A DNA stretch of 46,073 bases. Origin: Lachnospiraceae bacterium. Lineage in GTDB: Bacteria > Bacillota > Clostridia > Lachnospirales > Lachnospiraceae. Made by a program: the position numbers and the translations under genes. The notes under the pieces are model-generated. The model searched no databases, was not told the DNA's origin, and was given only the letters and a program-made list of their open reading frames with translations. The stretch is taken from the NCBI GenBank assembly GCA_021205305.1, contig JAJPXU010000115.1, positions 1-46,073 of the forward strand, read 5' to 3'. Below, one piece after another: positions 7,831-15,718 of the stretch; the first letter of the stretch is position 1; every line of letters begins with the position of its first letter.

Positions 7831-8787
7831 CTACCCGATCTCCTTGATGCGACAGCATGATACGAAGTGGTCTTTCTCGACCTCTACCAGCTTCTGCGGC
7901 TGCTGGCAGGCCTCTGTCGCGTAAGGACATCTGGATGCGAAACGGCAGCCCGGTTTCGGGTTAATTGGGCTCGTGATTTCACCCTTAAGCTGAATGCGCT
8001 GCATCGGCTTGTGGATATCCGTGGACGGAATCGCGGAAAGCAATGCCTTCGTGTACGGATGCAGCGTATTATGGAAAAGCTCCTTTGTCGGACTCTTCTC
8101 TACCAGCTGTCCGAGGTACATGACACAGATGTTATCGGAAATGTGCCGGACAACTGAAAGGTCATGCGTGACAAACATATACGCCATGCCCAGCTGCTCC
8201 TGCAGTTCCTGGAGCAGGTTCAGCACCGCTGCCTGAATCGACACGTCCAATGCCGATACCGGCTCATCGCAGACAATGAATTCCGGCTGCAGCGCCAGTG
8301 CGCGGGCAATGCAGACTCTCTGGCGGCGGCCGCCGTCGAGTTCATGCGGATAAGCTTCCCGCAGACGTTCATCGATGCCGACCAGCTCCATCAGACGGTT
8401 GGCTTCCTCTTTCAGTTCCTTTTTGGAGTGGAAGCGTCCGGACATTTTCAGCGGCTCGATAACCGTATTTTCAATGCGCAAACGAGGGTTCAGGCTCGAA
8501 TACGGATCCTGGAAAACAATCTGCATCTTCTCACGGACTTTTTTCAGCTCATGCCCCTTCACATCCGTGATATCCTGCCCGTTCAGATAAATCTTTCCCT
8601 CGGTAGACTCAAGCAGATGGATCAGGGTACGGCCAAGCGTACTTTTTCCGCAGCCGGACTCACCTACCACGCCGAGCGTCTCGCCTTTCTGGATGGTAAA
8701 GCTGACATCATCCACCGCGTGATTGGTTCCGGCCGGAACCTTAAAATATTTTTTCAGATGCTCCACACGAATTAATTCTTCAGCCAT
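7831..8787 (-). CDS. Oligopeptide-type ABC importer ATPase (OppF/DppF)
   Basis: Second ATPase of an Opp/Dpp-type (peptide/nickel family) importer, 318 aa. Walker A GESGCGKST lies at 42-50 and Walker B IVCDEP at about 171-176. A C-terminal oligopeptide-transporter domain carries the usual PGCRFASRCPYATEAC cysteine segment. The ABC signature reads LDGGR (150-154) instead of LSGGQ, so the Ser that contacts ATP is Asp. One of the two ATP sites may therefore be degenerate, although this variant also occurs in other clostridial homologues as far as I recall. The start overlaps the end of the upstream ATPase gene by 8 bp, indicating translational coupling. Confidence 0.93.
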   Translation of the reverse strand: MAEELIRVEHLKKYFKVPAGTNHAVDDVSFTIQKGETLGVVGESGCGKSTLGRTLIHLLESTEGKIYLNGQDITDVKGHELKKVREKMQIVFQDPYSSLNPRLRIENTVIEPLKMSGRFHSKKELKEEANRLMELVGIDERLREAYPHELDGGRRQRVCIARALALQPEFIVCDEPVSALDVSIQAAVLNLLQELQEQLGMAYMFVTHDLSVVRHISDNICVMYLGQLVEKSPTKELFHNTLHPYTKALLSAIPSTDIHKPMQRIQLKGEITSPINPKPGCRFASRCPYATEACQQPQKLVEVEKDHFVSCCRIKEIG

Positions 8788-9763
8788 CTGCTTCTCCTCC
8801 CTTCCTTACGCATGCGCAGAAATGGCCTGGCGCCACCTCCCGCATGGGGATTTCTCCGGATCTGCACGCGTCCGTTGCATACGGACATCTCGGTGAGAAC
8901 GCGCAGCCCTTTGGCAGATTCGTCGGATCAGGCGGCATCCCCGCGATCGGCTTCAGCTTCTCATTATCGTCTGTCATACTCGGAAGAGAAGCAAACAGTC
9001 CGTTCGTATACGGATGGGTCGGATGATCAAACAGATCCTCCTTGCTGGCGCTTTCTACGATTCTCCCCGCATAAATCACTGCTACAGTGTCACAGGTCTG
9101 CGCAATTACGCCCAGATCGTGCGTGATCAGGATCATGGAGGTTTCAAATTTTACTTTTAATTCATTGATCAGATCCAGCACCTGTGCCTGAATCGTCACA
9201 TCCAGAGCTGTCGTCGGCTCATCCGCCAGAAGAAGCTGCGGGTTGCAGGCCAGCGCCATCGCGATGACCACGCGCTGCTTCATCCCGCCGGAGAACTGGT
9301 GCGGATACTCTCCATAGCGCTCTGCAGGAATGCCTACCGTCTCCAGCATCTCACCGGCCTTTTTCATTCCGGTGGCATTGTCATAGCTGTTGTGCAAAAG
9401 CAGAACCTCCAGAATCTGGTCGCCGACCGTCATCAGCGGATTCAGCGCCGTCATCGGATCCTGGAAAATCATCGCAATCTTACCGCCGCGCACGTCCAGC
9501 ATCTCATCCTCTGTTTTTTTCAGAAGATCCTCGCCTTCAAGAAAAATCTGTCCGCCCAGGACCTTTGCGGGCGGATCCGGCAGAATTCCCAGGATTGCCT
9601 TCGCGATGGTAGTCTTCCCCGCGCCCGTCTCACCGACCAGGCCGAGTGTTTTTCCTTTCGGCACGCTGAGGCTCACGCCATTGACCGCATGCACCGTTTT
9701 GCGCGCCTGTGTATAGATCACTTCAAGATCTTTGACAGAAAGAAATTCTTTATTTTCAGCCAT
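8780..9763 (-). CDS. Oligopeptide-type ABC importer ATPase (OppD/DppD)
   Basis: First ATPase of the importer, 327 aa. It has Walker A GETGAGKTT (44-52), canonical signature FSGGM (157-161), Walker B LLLADEP (177-183) and a C-terminal domain with GCAFSPRCPYATDAC. It pairs with the neighbouring ATPase to power the two permeases. GGAGGG precedes the ATG. The gene lies between permease C and the second ATPase in the standard B-C-D-F order. Confidence 0.94.
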   Translation of the reverse strand: MAENKEFLSVKDLEVIYTQARKTVHAVNGVSLSVPKGKTLGLVGETGAGKTTIAKAILGILPDPPAKVLGGQIFLEGEDLLKKTEDEMLDVRGGKIAMIFQDPMTALNPLMTVGDQILEVLLLHNSYDNATGMKKAGEMLETVGIPAERYGEYPHQFSGGMKQRVVIAMALACNPQLLLADEPTTALDVTIQAQVLDLINELKVKFETSMILITHDLGVIAQTCDTVAVIYAGRIVESASKEDLFDHPTHPYTNGLFASLPSMTDDNEKLKPIAGMPPDPTNLPKGCAFSPRCPYATDACRSGEIPMREVAPGHFCACVRKGGEADG

Positions 9764-9782
9764 TTTTTCAACCCTCCTTCTA

Positions 9783-10649
9783 TCAGTCTCTCAGCTTCGG
9801 ATCCAGCGCGTCACGGATGCCGTCGCCCATCAGGTTAATCGCAAATACAGTCAGAGCAATCGCTATACCCGGAACCAGTAAAAGGTGCGGATTCGTACGG
9901 ATGTAAGAGCGGCCGTCCGAAAGCATAGCGCCCCATTCCGGACTTGGCGGCTGGATGCCCAGACCAATGTAAGAAAGGGAAGCTGCCATAATCATAGTCG
10001 AGCCAATGCCCATCGTAGTCGTCACGATGATCGGCTGGATCACATTCGGCAGCAGGTGTTTAAACATAATCACCAGACTGCTGCAGTTGATGGACTGCGC
10101 CGCCTCTATGTATTCCTTAGAACGCTCCGTCAGAATCTGGCCGCGGATCATTCGCACCGTGCCCGGAACGCCGCCCACTGTCAGAGCAATCACCGTCGGG
10201 AAAAAGCCATTACCCATAGCGCTGGAAATCAAAATACACAGAAGGGTTCCAGGAAGCGCTGACCAGACATCCATCAGACGCATAATCAGAGTCTCCGTTA
10301 TTCCGCCAAAGTAGCCGCCGATGGAACCGATCACCACGCCGACAAACGCACCAAATACAGATGCGGCAATACCAAGCGCCAGAGAATACCGACCGCCATA
10401 CATCAGACGGGTGCACATATCACGCCCCAAGGCATCACAGCCCAGAATGTGATTCGCCGATGGTCCTGCATACATATTCAGCAGATCGACGTCATTGACT
10501 CCATACGGAGAGAAAAACGGACCGATCAGACAGAACAGCACGATTACAACAAACAGGATTACGCCCAGCTTCGCGCTGAAGCTTTTTGTCATTCGCCTTA
10601 TGAAATCTGCGAAAGGATTCGTTCTGTAGCTTTTCTTCTCATTTGCCAT
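9783..10649 (-). CDS. Oligopeptide-type ABC importer permease (OppC/DppC)
   Basis: Inner-membrane permease of 288 aa with about six helices. The N-terminal OppC_N segment is around residues 20-45, and the coupling motif region (EYIEAAQSINCSS, about 180-195) contacts the ATPases. Its ATG directly abuts the TAA of the upstream permease, so the two are co-translated. It forms the channel with the B permease. Confidence 0.93.
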   Translation of the reverse strand: MANEKKSYRTNPFADFIRRMTKSFSAKLGVILFVVIVLFCLIGPFFSPYGVNDVDLLNMYAGPSANHILGCDALGRDMCTRLMYGGRYSLALGIAASVFGAFVGVVIGSIGGYFGGITETLIMRLMDVWSALPGTLLCILISSAMGNGFFPTVIALTVGGVPGTVRMIRGQILTERSKEYIEAAQSINCSSLVIMFKHLLPNVIQPIIVTTTMGIGSTMIMAASLSYIGLGIQPPSPEWGAMLSDGRSYIRTNPHLLLVPGIAIALTVFAINLMGDGIRDALDPKLRD

Positions 10650-11597
10650 TTATCCCACCTTCTTTCCTTTGCTGTACTGTGCTTTAATCCGCGGGTCAAG
10701 AAATGCGTAGCACAGATCCATAAGCAGGATGGCGATCGACGCAAACAGTGCAAAGAAAATTACGCAGGCCCGCACCACCGGATAGTCGTGCTGGTTCACG
10801 CCGGAGAGCAGATAAGCGCCAATTCCGGGAATGGAGAATACGGATTCAATCACCGGAGAACCAGCGATAACCGTCGCCAGGCCGCCTCCCACACCCGTGA
10901 TAATCGGCATCATGGCGTTCGGAAGCATATGCTTTCTGACAATAACACCCTCTCTCTGTCCTTTCGAGCGGGCTGTCGTTACGAAATCTGCGCGGATTAC
11001 CTCGAGCATACTGCTGCGTGCCTGTCTGGCATTAATCGCAATGCCGCCCAGGGAACTGGAGATAATCGGAAGGATGTAACACTTCCAGCTATCAATTCCA
11101 TAAGCAGGCAATATTTGCAGCTTCAGGGAGAATAGTAAAATCAGAAGAAGCGCGACGAAGAAATCCGGCGCCGATATAAACACCATTGCGATGATCATGA
11201 CCGCGGAATCCTGCCATTTTCCTTCATGTGTACCGGCAAAGATACCAAGTAGCGTGCCGATCACAACATTGAGCACCATCGCGCTTAAGCCGACAATCAG
11301 GGTACGAGGCAGCCGAATGAGAAGTTCATCAATCACCGGACTGGAAAATACCCAAGAGGTTCCAAAATCCAGTCTCAGGAAAGTATTAAACATATAGGTG
11401 CCGAGCTGCTGCAGATAGGATTTATCTAATCCCATCACGATCCGCTTCTGTGCAATGGTTTCCGCGGAAGCTTCTTTTCCGAGAAGAAGGCTTGCCGGGT
11501 CTCCCGGAACCAGATAGGTGATTGTAAAAATAACGAGCCCTGCGCACCAGAGAATCACGATCATACTTAAAATTCGTTTGATGACATATTTAATCAT
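10650..11597 (-). CDS. Oligopeptide-type ABC importer permease (OppB/DppB)
   Basis: Membrane permease of 315 aa with six predicted helices. It starts MIKYVIKRI, the classical DppB opening, and has the coupling segment RADFVTTARSKGQ. The ATG at 11597 is chosen because AGGAGG precedes it by 6 nt; the frame opens six codons earlier without a ribosome binding site. It is separated from the binding-protein gene by a 170-bp structured gap, which usually lets binding protein be made in excess of permease. Confidence 0.92.
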   Translation of the reverse strand: MIKYVIKRILSMIVILWCAGLVIFTITYLVPGDPASLLLGKEASAETIAQKRIVMGLDKSYLQQLGTYMFNTFLRLDFGTSWVFSSPVIDELLIRLPRTLIVGLSAMVLNVVIGTLLGIFAGTHEGKWQDSAVMIIAMVFISAPDFFVALLLILLFSLKLQILPAYGIDSWKCYILPIISSSLGGIAINARQARSSMLEVIRADFVTTARSKGQREGVIVRKHMLPNAMMPIITGVGGGLATVIAGSPVIESVFSIPGIGAYLLSGVNQHDYPVVRACVIFFALFASIAILLMDLCYAFLDPRIKAQYSKGKKVG

Positions 11598-11685
11598 GAA
11601 AATCCTCCTATGCAATTGTGCCTGCCGCAGATTCCCTGTATTTCGGATCAGTGACAGGCAACATTGTCTGTATTCTGTTATGTCA

Positions 11686-11745
11686 GGAGCCCCTGCACCA
11701 TTATCAGCGCCGGTGAATCAGGGAAATTCCGGACTGCGGGGCTCC
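11686..11745 (-). other. RNA hairpin between binding-protein and permease genes
   Basis: GGAGCCCC and GGGGCTCC pair perfectly over 8 bp around 44 nt that hold an inner CCGG...CCGG hairpin. It lies in the 170-bp gap 11598-11767 between the binding-protein gene and the first permease. Hairpins here typically protect the upstream mRNA or cause partial termination; no strong T-run follows. I see nothing else in the gap. Confidence 0.5.
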
Positions 11746-11767
11746 ACATATCAGATAATGTTTTTTA

Positions 11768-13360
11768 TTACTCTACAGAAAAGCTTGCTGCACCCGGAGT
11801 ATAATATCCCTCGCGGTAGAACATCTCAGAGATATCCTTTGTGTAGACAAGACCGGAACTGATCTTCGCTACCGGGTAGAAGTACGCATGCTCTACCACA
11901 TAATCCAGAACCGCTCTCATATGCTCCGCGTCATGCGTTGCGTCCGCGGTTGCAGTCTCATACAGCTCCTGAAGTGTCTCATCCTCAATCAGGGAGAAGG
12001 TCAGACCGTTGTTTACCTCGTTGTCCATCATCAGATGCCAGCTGGCAACCATGTTTGAGCCGCCAAGCGTATTGATCATGATATCCCACTGATCGGAGTA
12101 CTGCGGGCTGGTGATGGTGTTGTAGGTGTCGTTGGTAACGGAGTTGATCTCAATATTGATACCAGCCTGTGCCAGCAGAAGCTGCATCATGGTTGCTGCT
12201 GCGACAGCTGCCTCGTTGTTGACACAGATCAGGGTCAGGGTCTCTCCCGCGTAACCGGACGCTTCCACATACTCTTTTGCCTTGTCCAAGTCATACTCTG
12301 TAACAAAAGTATCCGTCAGCTCCAGACTCTCATCATAATCCGTAAATGCCTCGGTACCAATTGTCGTAGCCGCTGTGTAAGAGCCGCCCATTGCGGTGCA
12401 GATCGTAGTATTATCCAGCGCGTAGAACATTGCGCGGCGCAGATCCTCGTTTACTGTCTGCGCGTTCGGAGCGAAATACCAGAAATCGCCTTGTGTGATA
12501 ATCTCTACCTTATAGTTTGCGGACTGTGCTCCGGTCTGGAACTCTTCCAGCATGGAAAGCGGAACATAGCTGCAGACATCCAGCGTACCGGTCTCCAGAC
12601 CAATCACTGCGGTAGAAGCCTCAGATACAACATCCAACTCATAGGTCTGTACCGTTGCGGTATGACGGCCAGAAAGTTCTGTATGATTCAGTCCCCAATA
12701 TTCGTCATTTGCTTCCATCACAACCTTGGAGCCCGCAGTAAACTCTGTCACCTTATAGCAGCCAGTACCGCACGGATCCGTTGTCATGCCATTGTGATCC
12801 TCATAAGCCTTCTCTGAGAAAATCAGTGTACGCACAAGCGGGAACTCTACTTCTGAAATCGCAGGCGGAGTCTCTGTCCAATGCATATAGAAGGTGTAAT
12901 CATCGATGACTTCAATCGAATCAAAATAATCAAAGCGGATCGCCTGACCATTGTTAATGATCCAGTCGAAGCAATATTTTACATCACTGGAGGTAATGTT
13001 GTTGCCATCCCAGTCATAAATATCACTATTCAGCGTAACAAGCCAGGTTGCGCCATCATCCACTTCCTCATAACCGGAAGCCAGGCACGGAAGCAGCTCG
13101 CCGCTGTTGTCATCCGCGAAATCGAACAGGCTCTCATATACGCCGTAGATCCAATAGTAGCGGGATCCTACGTTTACATCGTCACCTTCCAGATCCTGCG
13201 GATCCTCAGAGATTGCTACTACCAGCTTCTCATAACGGCCATTGTCCAGAATCACGCCGCTCGCCGCTGACGCGCTGATGCCAAATCCTGACAGCGCTAC
13301 TGCAACCATTCCTGCCGCGGAACCTTTTAAAAAGTCTCTTCTGCTGATTTCCTTCATCAT
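11768..13360 (-). CDS. Extracellular solute-binding protein, family 5, with Tat signal
   Basis: Substrate receptor of the importer, 530 aa, SBP_bac_5 fold. The N-terminus MMKEISRRDFLKGSAAG has a twin-arginine motif (Arg7-Arg8) followed by a hydrophobic stretch and an AxA-like cleavage site near residue 34. There is no lipobox cysteine, unlike most Gram-positive binding proteins, so how it stays at the surface is unclear. The mature part has the family pattern (WLVTLNSDIYDWDGNNITSSDVKY-type block near 110-140, cut here for brevity). Family 5 proteins bind peptides, nickel-heme complexes, sugars or aromatics, so the ligand is open. AGGAGG precedes the ATG. Confidence 0.9.
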   Translation of the reverse strand: MMKEISRRDFLKGSAAGMVAVALSGFGISASAASGVILDNGRYEKLVVAISEDPQDLEGDDVNVGSRYYWIYGVYESLFDFADDNSGELLPCLASGYEEVDDGATWLVTLNSDIYDWDGNNITSSDVKYCFDWIINNGQAIRFDYFDSIEVIDDYTFYMHWTETPPAISEVEFPLVRTLIFSEKAYEDHNGMTTDPCGTGCYKVTEFTAGSKVVMEANDEYWGLNHTELSGRHTATVQTYELDVVSEASTAVIGLETGTLDVCSYVPLSMLEEFQTGAQSANYKVEIITQGDFWYFAPNAQTVNEDLRRAMFYALDNTTICTAMGGSYTAATTIGTEAFTDYDESLELTDTFVTEYDLDKAKEYVEASGYAGETLTLICVNNEAAVAAATMMQLLLAQAGINIEINSVTNDTYNTITSPQYSDQWDIMINTLGGSNMVASWHLMMDNEVNNGLTFSLIEDETLQELYETATADATHDAEHMRAVLDYVVEHAYFYPVAKISSGLVYTKDISEMFYREGYYTPGAASFSVE

Positions 13361-13393
13361 TTTTGTTTTCCTCCTTGTGAAATAATGAATTGA

Positions 13394-13421
13394 ATTATAA
13401 ATACAAACCGGCCATGCCGGT
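13394..13421 (-). promoter_or_regulatory. Possible promoter/operator of the importer genes
   Basis: On the minus strand the palindrome ACCGGC-ATG-GCCGGT (13421-13407) is followed by a perfect TATAAT (13399-13394), about 40 nt before the binding-protein ATG. The -35 is poor. Either a regulator bound at the palindrome helps this promoter, or the GC stem with its T-rich tail is a weak terminator for the upstream gene. Confidence 0.4.
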
Positions 13422-13473
13422 CAGATTCCTGATGTAATCATTCTGTGCTGTTTTACAGACAATCGTGTCTTTC

Positions 13474-14160
13474 TCACCGATACAGAATCTCCGTACCTTC
13501 ATCATCAGACGGCCGCTCCGCCGCTTCTTCCACCCGGTACGGAATGCTGCGTTCCATCTGAAAAATTAATAAGGAAAGAACTGCTCCCGCCAGGAAATAC
13601 GCCATATGCAGCGCATCTGCCCGTAAAAGCTGTTCCTGGGATAAAAGACAGCCAATCGCAGTAAATACCGCATCCGCTCCAAAGCAAGCCGCTGCTGCCT
13701 TTGCCGCACGGATCAAAGCCTTCGACGAGCTCTTATAATCGCCAGTCGTCATGCGTTGCGGAGCAAACAGATATCCGGTCAGCAGCGTATAGCCCATATA
13801 AGTCAGAGATAAAATGGTCAGAAGTTCCGCAATCGCCAAATACCAGGCGGTGGCTGCGGTCTCCTGCGCTTCTATCGCTCCGGTGTGGTAAACCAGCCAG
13901 GCCATGAGGACAAATGCAAGCAGAAAAAACAGCTTCATGATCATTCTCATCGTTTTTGGAATCTCCTGAACGTAAACAGGCCCCGTATATTTCCGGATGA
14001 TTTTTTTCTTACCCCTCTCATTGGTCGTACAATACTCTGTATAGTTTTCAAAGAACCGATGGTAAGATAAACTGTGGTAGGAGCGGGAATCTGCTTCCTT
14101 CTCCCTGGCCTTCCTGTTCCGTTTGGCCTGTTTGCTCTCCCGTCCGTAAAGATTGTTCAA
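13474..14160 (-). CDS. Four-helix membrane protein of unknown function
   Basis: A protein of about 228 aa. A basic cytoplasmic N-terminus (about 65 residues, rich in Lys/Arg) is followed by four predicted membrane helices (about residues 72-95, 105-130, 155-175 and 182-203) and an acidic C-terminus. I recognise no family. The start is probably TTG at 14160, 8 nt after AGGAGG; the frame also has a TTG two codons earlier, but only 2 nt from the ribosome binding site. It lies between a LysR gene and the binding protein on the same strand, so it may belong to the uptake system. Confidence 0.65.
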   Translation of the reverse strand: MNNLYGRESKQAKRNRKAREKEADSRSYHSLSYHRFFENYTEYCTTNERGKKKIIRKYTGPVYVQEIPKTMRMIMKLFFLLAFVLMAWLVYHTGAIEAQETAATAWYLAIAELLTILSLTYMGYTLLTGYLFAPQRMTTGDYKSSSKALIRAAKAAAACFGADAVFTAIGCLLSQEQLLRADALHMAYFLAGAVLSLLIFQMERSIPYRVEEAAERPSDDEGTEILYR

Positions 14161-14482
14161 AGGCAAGTCCTCCTTTCGCTGTTCCTATCTTACGGATATC
14201 TATCCTATCCGCTTTCCCCCGGCTTCCGTTTCCGGGTTTGTTTTTCATTTCTTTTATCTGATGGCAATACTCTACCACATTTTGCGTCTTATCATTAAAC
14301 CACACACCAAAGTGGGTGCTTCATAAAATGCATCGTCAGTTTTGCTTCTTTTTCACTGATTAAGCGCTATATTTCCGTCATTTTTGCAGTTTGTAAATGG
14401 AAATTAATGAATTAAGAAAGGAAATTTTATATTTATCGACTCATGGTAAGTCACACCATGAATTACAGGATCGTTATAGAAC
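14161..14482. other. 322-bp gap upstream of the membrane-protein gene
   Basis: An AT-rich stretch between the R2 terminator and the membrane-protein gene. It must contain that gene's promoter, but I see no pair of boxes I would defend. A 6-bp hairpin CATGGT-N7-ACCATG lies at about 14442-14460. A plus-strand frame starting ATG at 14397 reads plausibly for about 30 codons, but it has no ribosome binding site and runs into R2 antisense. Confidence 0.4.
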
Positions 14483-14600
14483 AAAAACCCCGCTTTTACA
14501 GCGGGGGAGTTTTCTATGCGCAGGGGCATACACGGAAGTTTTCCAGCTGGCGCTGGATGCGCCACGCGCGGCGAGCAGGGAGAAAATCTCCCTGCTCGAT
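14483..14600 (-). ncRNA. Structured RNA element R2, copy A (3' of the LysR gene)
   Basis: Read on the minus strand, this has four parts. First is a 12-bp hairpin (14598-14572, CGAGCAGGGAGA with its complement). Next is the shared linker CCGCGCG, then an arm containing CCAGC-GCCA-GCTGG followed by GGAAAAC. Last are TGCGCATA and a GC-rich intrinsic terminator, GCGGGG plus five T at 14487-14483. The same order and several identical blocks occur in copy B at 24535-24661, with compensated stem differences. It starts 4-6 nt after the LysR stop codon, so it is either that mRNA's 3' end or a separate or processed small RNA. No promoter of its own is convincing. Confidence 0.65.
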
Positions 14601-14603
14601 TCA

Positions 14604-15500
14604 TCAGATCATCGCATCAAAGGAAAGGTTGATGTCTCCGTTGCGCACATGCCACCGCTTTGCGAAATTGACAAATGCTTCAGCGGCTTTCGTGAGCGGA
14701 ACGTCATTACGATAACACATACAGACCTCATACTGCATCCGCGGCTCCAGCGGAATGACCTTTACTCCCGGATATTCCGGCGTAGTGTCCGCGTTGCCAT
14801 GCATCAGTGCGATGCCGATTTTTTCTTTTACCAGACGCATCAGATCTGTACCCACCGGGACAGACGCAGATATTTCGCGTACAAAACCCACTCTCCGGTA
14901 GCGTTCCAGAAAGGTATCGTCAAAAACCACATCGTCGCAGAGCGCCACAAACTGCTCTCCGCGCAGATCCTCCAGGCGAACCGACTCTCTGTCAGCAAGC
15001 GGATGACCCTCATAGAGGACGGCCAGTACTTCTTCGTTATAGAATGGGATCGCGTTCAAATCCTCGTGTGAGGATGTCATAGTAGAAAGAAACGCTACCT
15101 CAACCTGCCCGGAACGCAGCTCAATCTCGATATTGGAACATTTCTGATAATCAATATTGTAGGTCGGATACTCTTTCTTAAAAGCAATCATCAGGTCGAT
15201 GATCTTCCCTTCCGACGCTATCCGGATCACGTCCGGATCTTTCTCCTCCGGATGCAGCGACTGGTAGCACTGCGACTGCAGCATGGCGATCTTTTCTGCA
15301 TACGGAAGGAAAAGCTTGCCATTTTCATTCAGGGAAAATCCTCTCCTGGTGCGGTCAAACAGCGGTACTCCAAACTCTTCTTCGATCGACTGGATGTGGC
15401 GAACAAGAGAGGACTGCGAAATAAACAGCTTCTCTGCCGCGGCATAGGAGCTTCCCAGCTTTGCCAGAGCAAGGAACTCCTGGATGTTTTTTGTTTCCAT
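14604..15500 (-). CDS. LysR-family transcriptional regulator (inside the catabolic cluster)
   Basis: A 298-aa LysR-type regulator. The winged HTH is at residues 1-60 (IQEFLALAKLGSSYAAAEKL then SQSSLVRHIQSIEEE), followed by an effector-binding domain (about 88-290). LysR proteins respond to a small-molecule ligand, commonly a pathway intermediate. It sits on the same strand between the symporter and the importer, so it probably controls this cluster and may itself be in it. A run of six G precedes the ATG at about 10 nt. Upstream (15501-15718) there is an AT-rich region with TTGACG and TTGACA boxes but no clean -10. Confidence 0.93.
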   Translation of the reverse strand: METKNIQEFLALAKLGSSYAAAEKLFISQSSLVRHIQSIEEEFGVPLFDRTRRGFSLNENGKLFLPYAEKIAMLQSQCYQSLHPEEKDPDVIRIASEGKIIDLMIAFKKEYPTYNIDYQKCSNIEIELRSGQVEVAFLSTMTSSHEDLNAIPFYNEEVLAVLYEGHPLADRESVRLEDLRGEQFVALCDDVVFDDTFLERYRRVGFVREISASVPVGTDLMRLVKEKIGIALMHGNADTTPEYPGVKVIPLEPRMQYEVCMCYRNDVPLTKAAEAFVNFAKRWHVRNGDINLSFDAMI

Positions 15501-15718
15501 ATTTCTGTTACCCCCCTGTTTTTCACATTTGAATATGCGGCAATACCACTGTGTACGTTCTTTTGCGTCACACTGTCTGGCATCGCCGCAAAACTTATGT
15601 CAAGTCTATCCGATTTTCGTCAAAAAAGCAAGAGTCTGTTTCCGGAAATCCGTTTTTTTGTCAGTCTAAGGCTGTTTTCTTTATCTGTTTTTAGCACTTT
15701 TTACCGTTCTGGCAGGCT

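Noticed and set aside
14397-14520. Plus-strand ORF beginning MEINELRKEILYLSTHGK
   Set aside because: It reads plausibly for about 30 codons, but there is no ribosome binding site, and it continues antisense through R2 and the LysR gene; probably chance.
14483-14600. R2 as a known riboswitch leader
   Set aside because: I see no match to remembered riboswitch cores, and copy B has no downstream gene to control; kept as an unnamed RNA instead.
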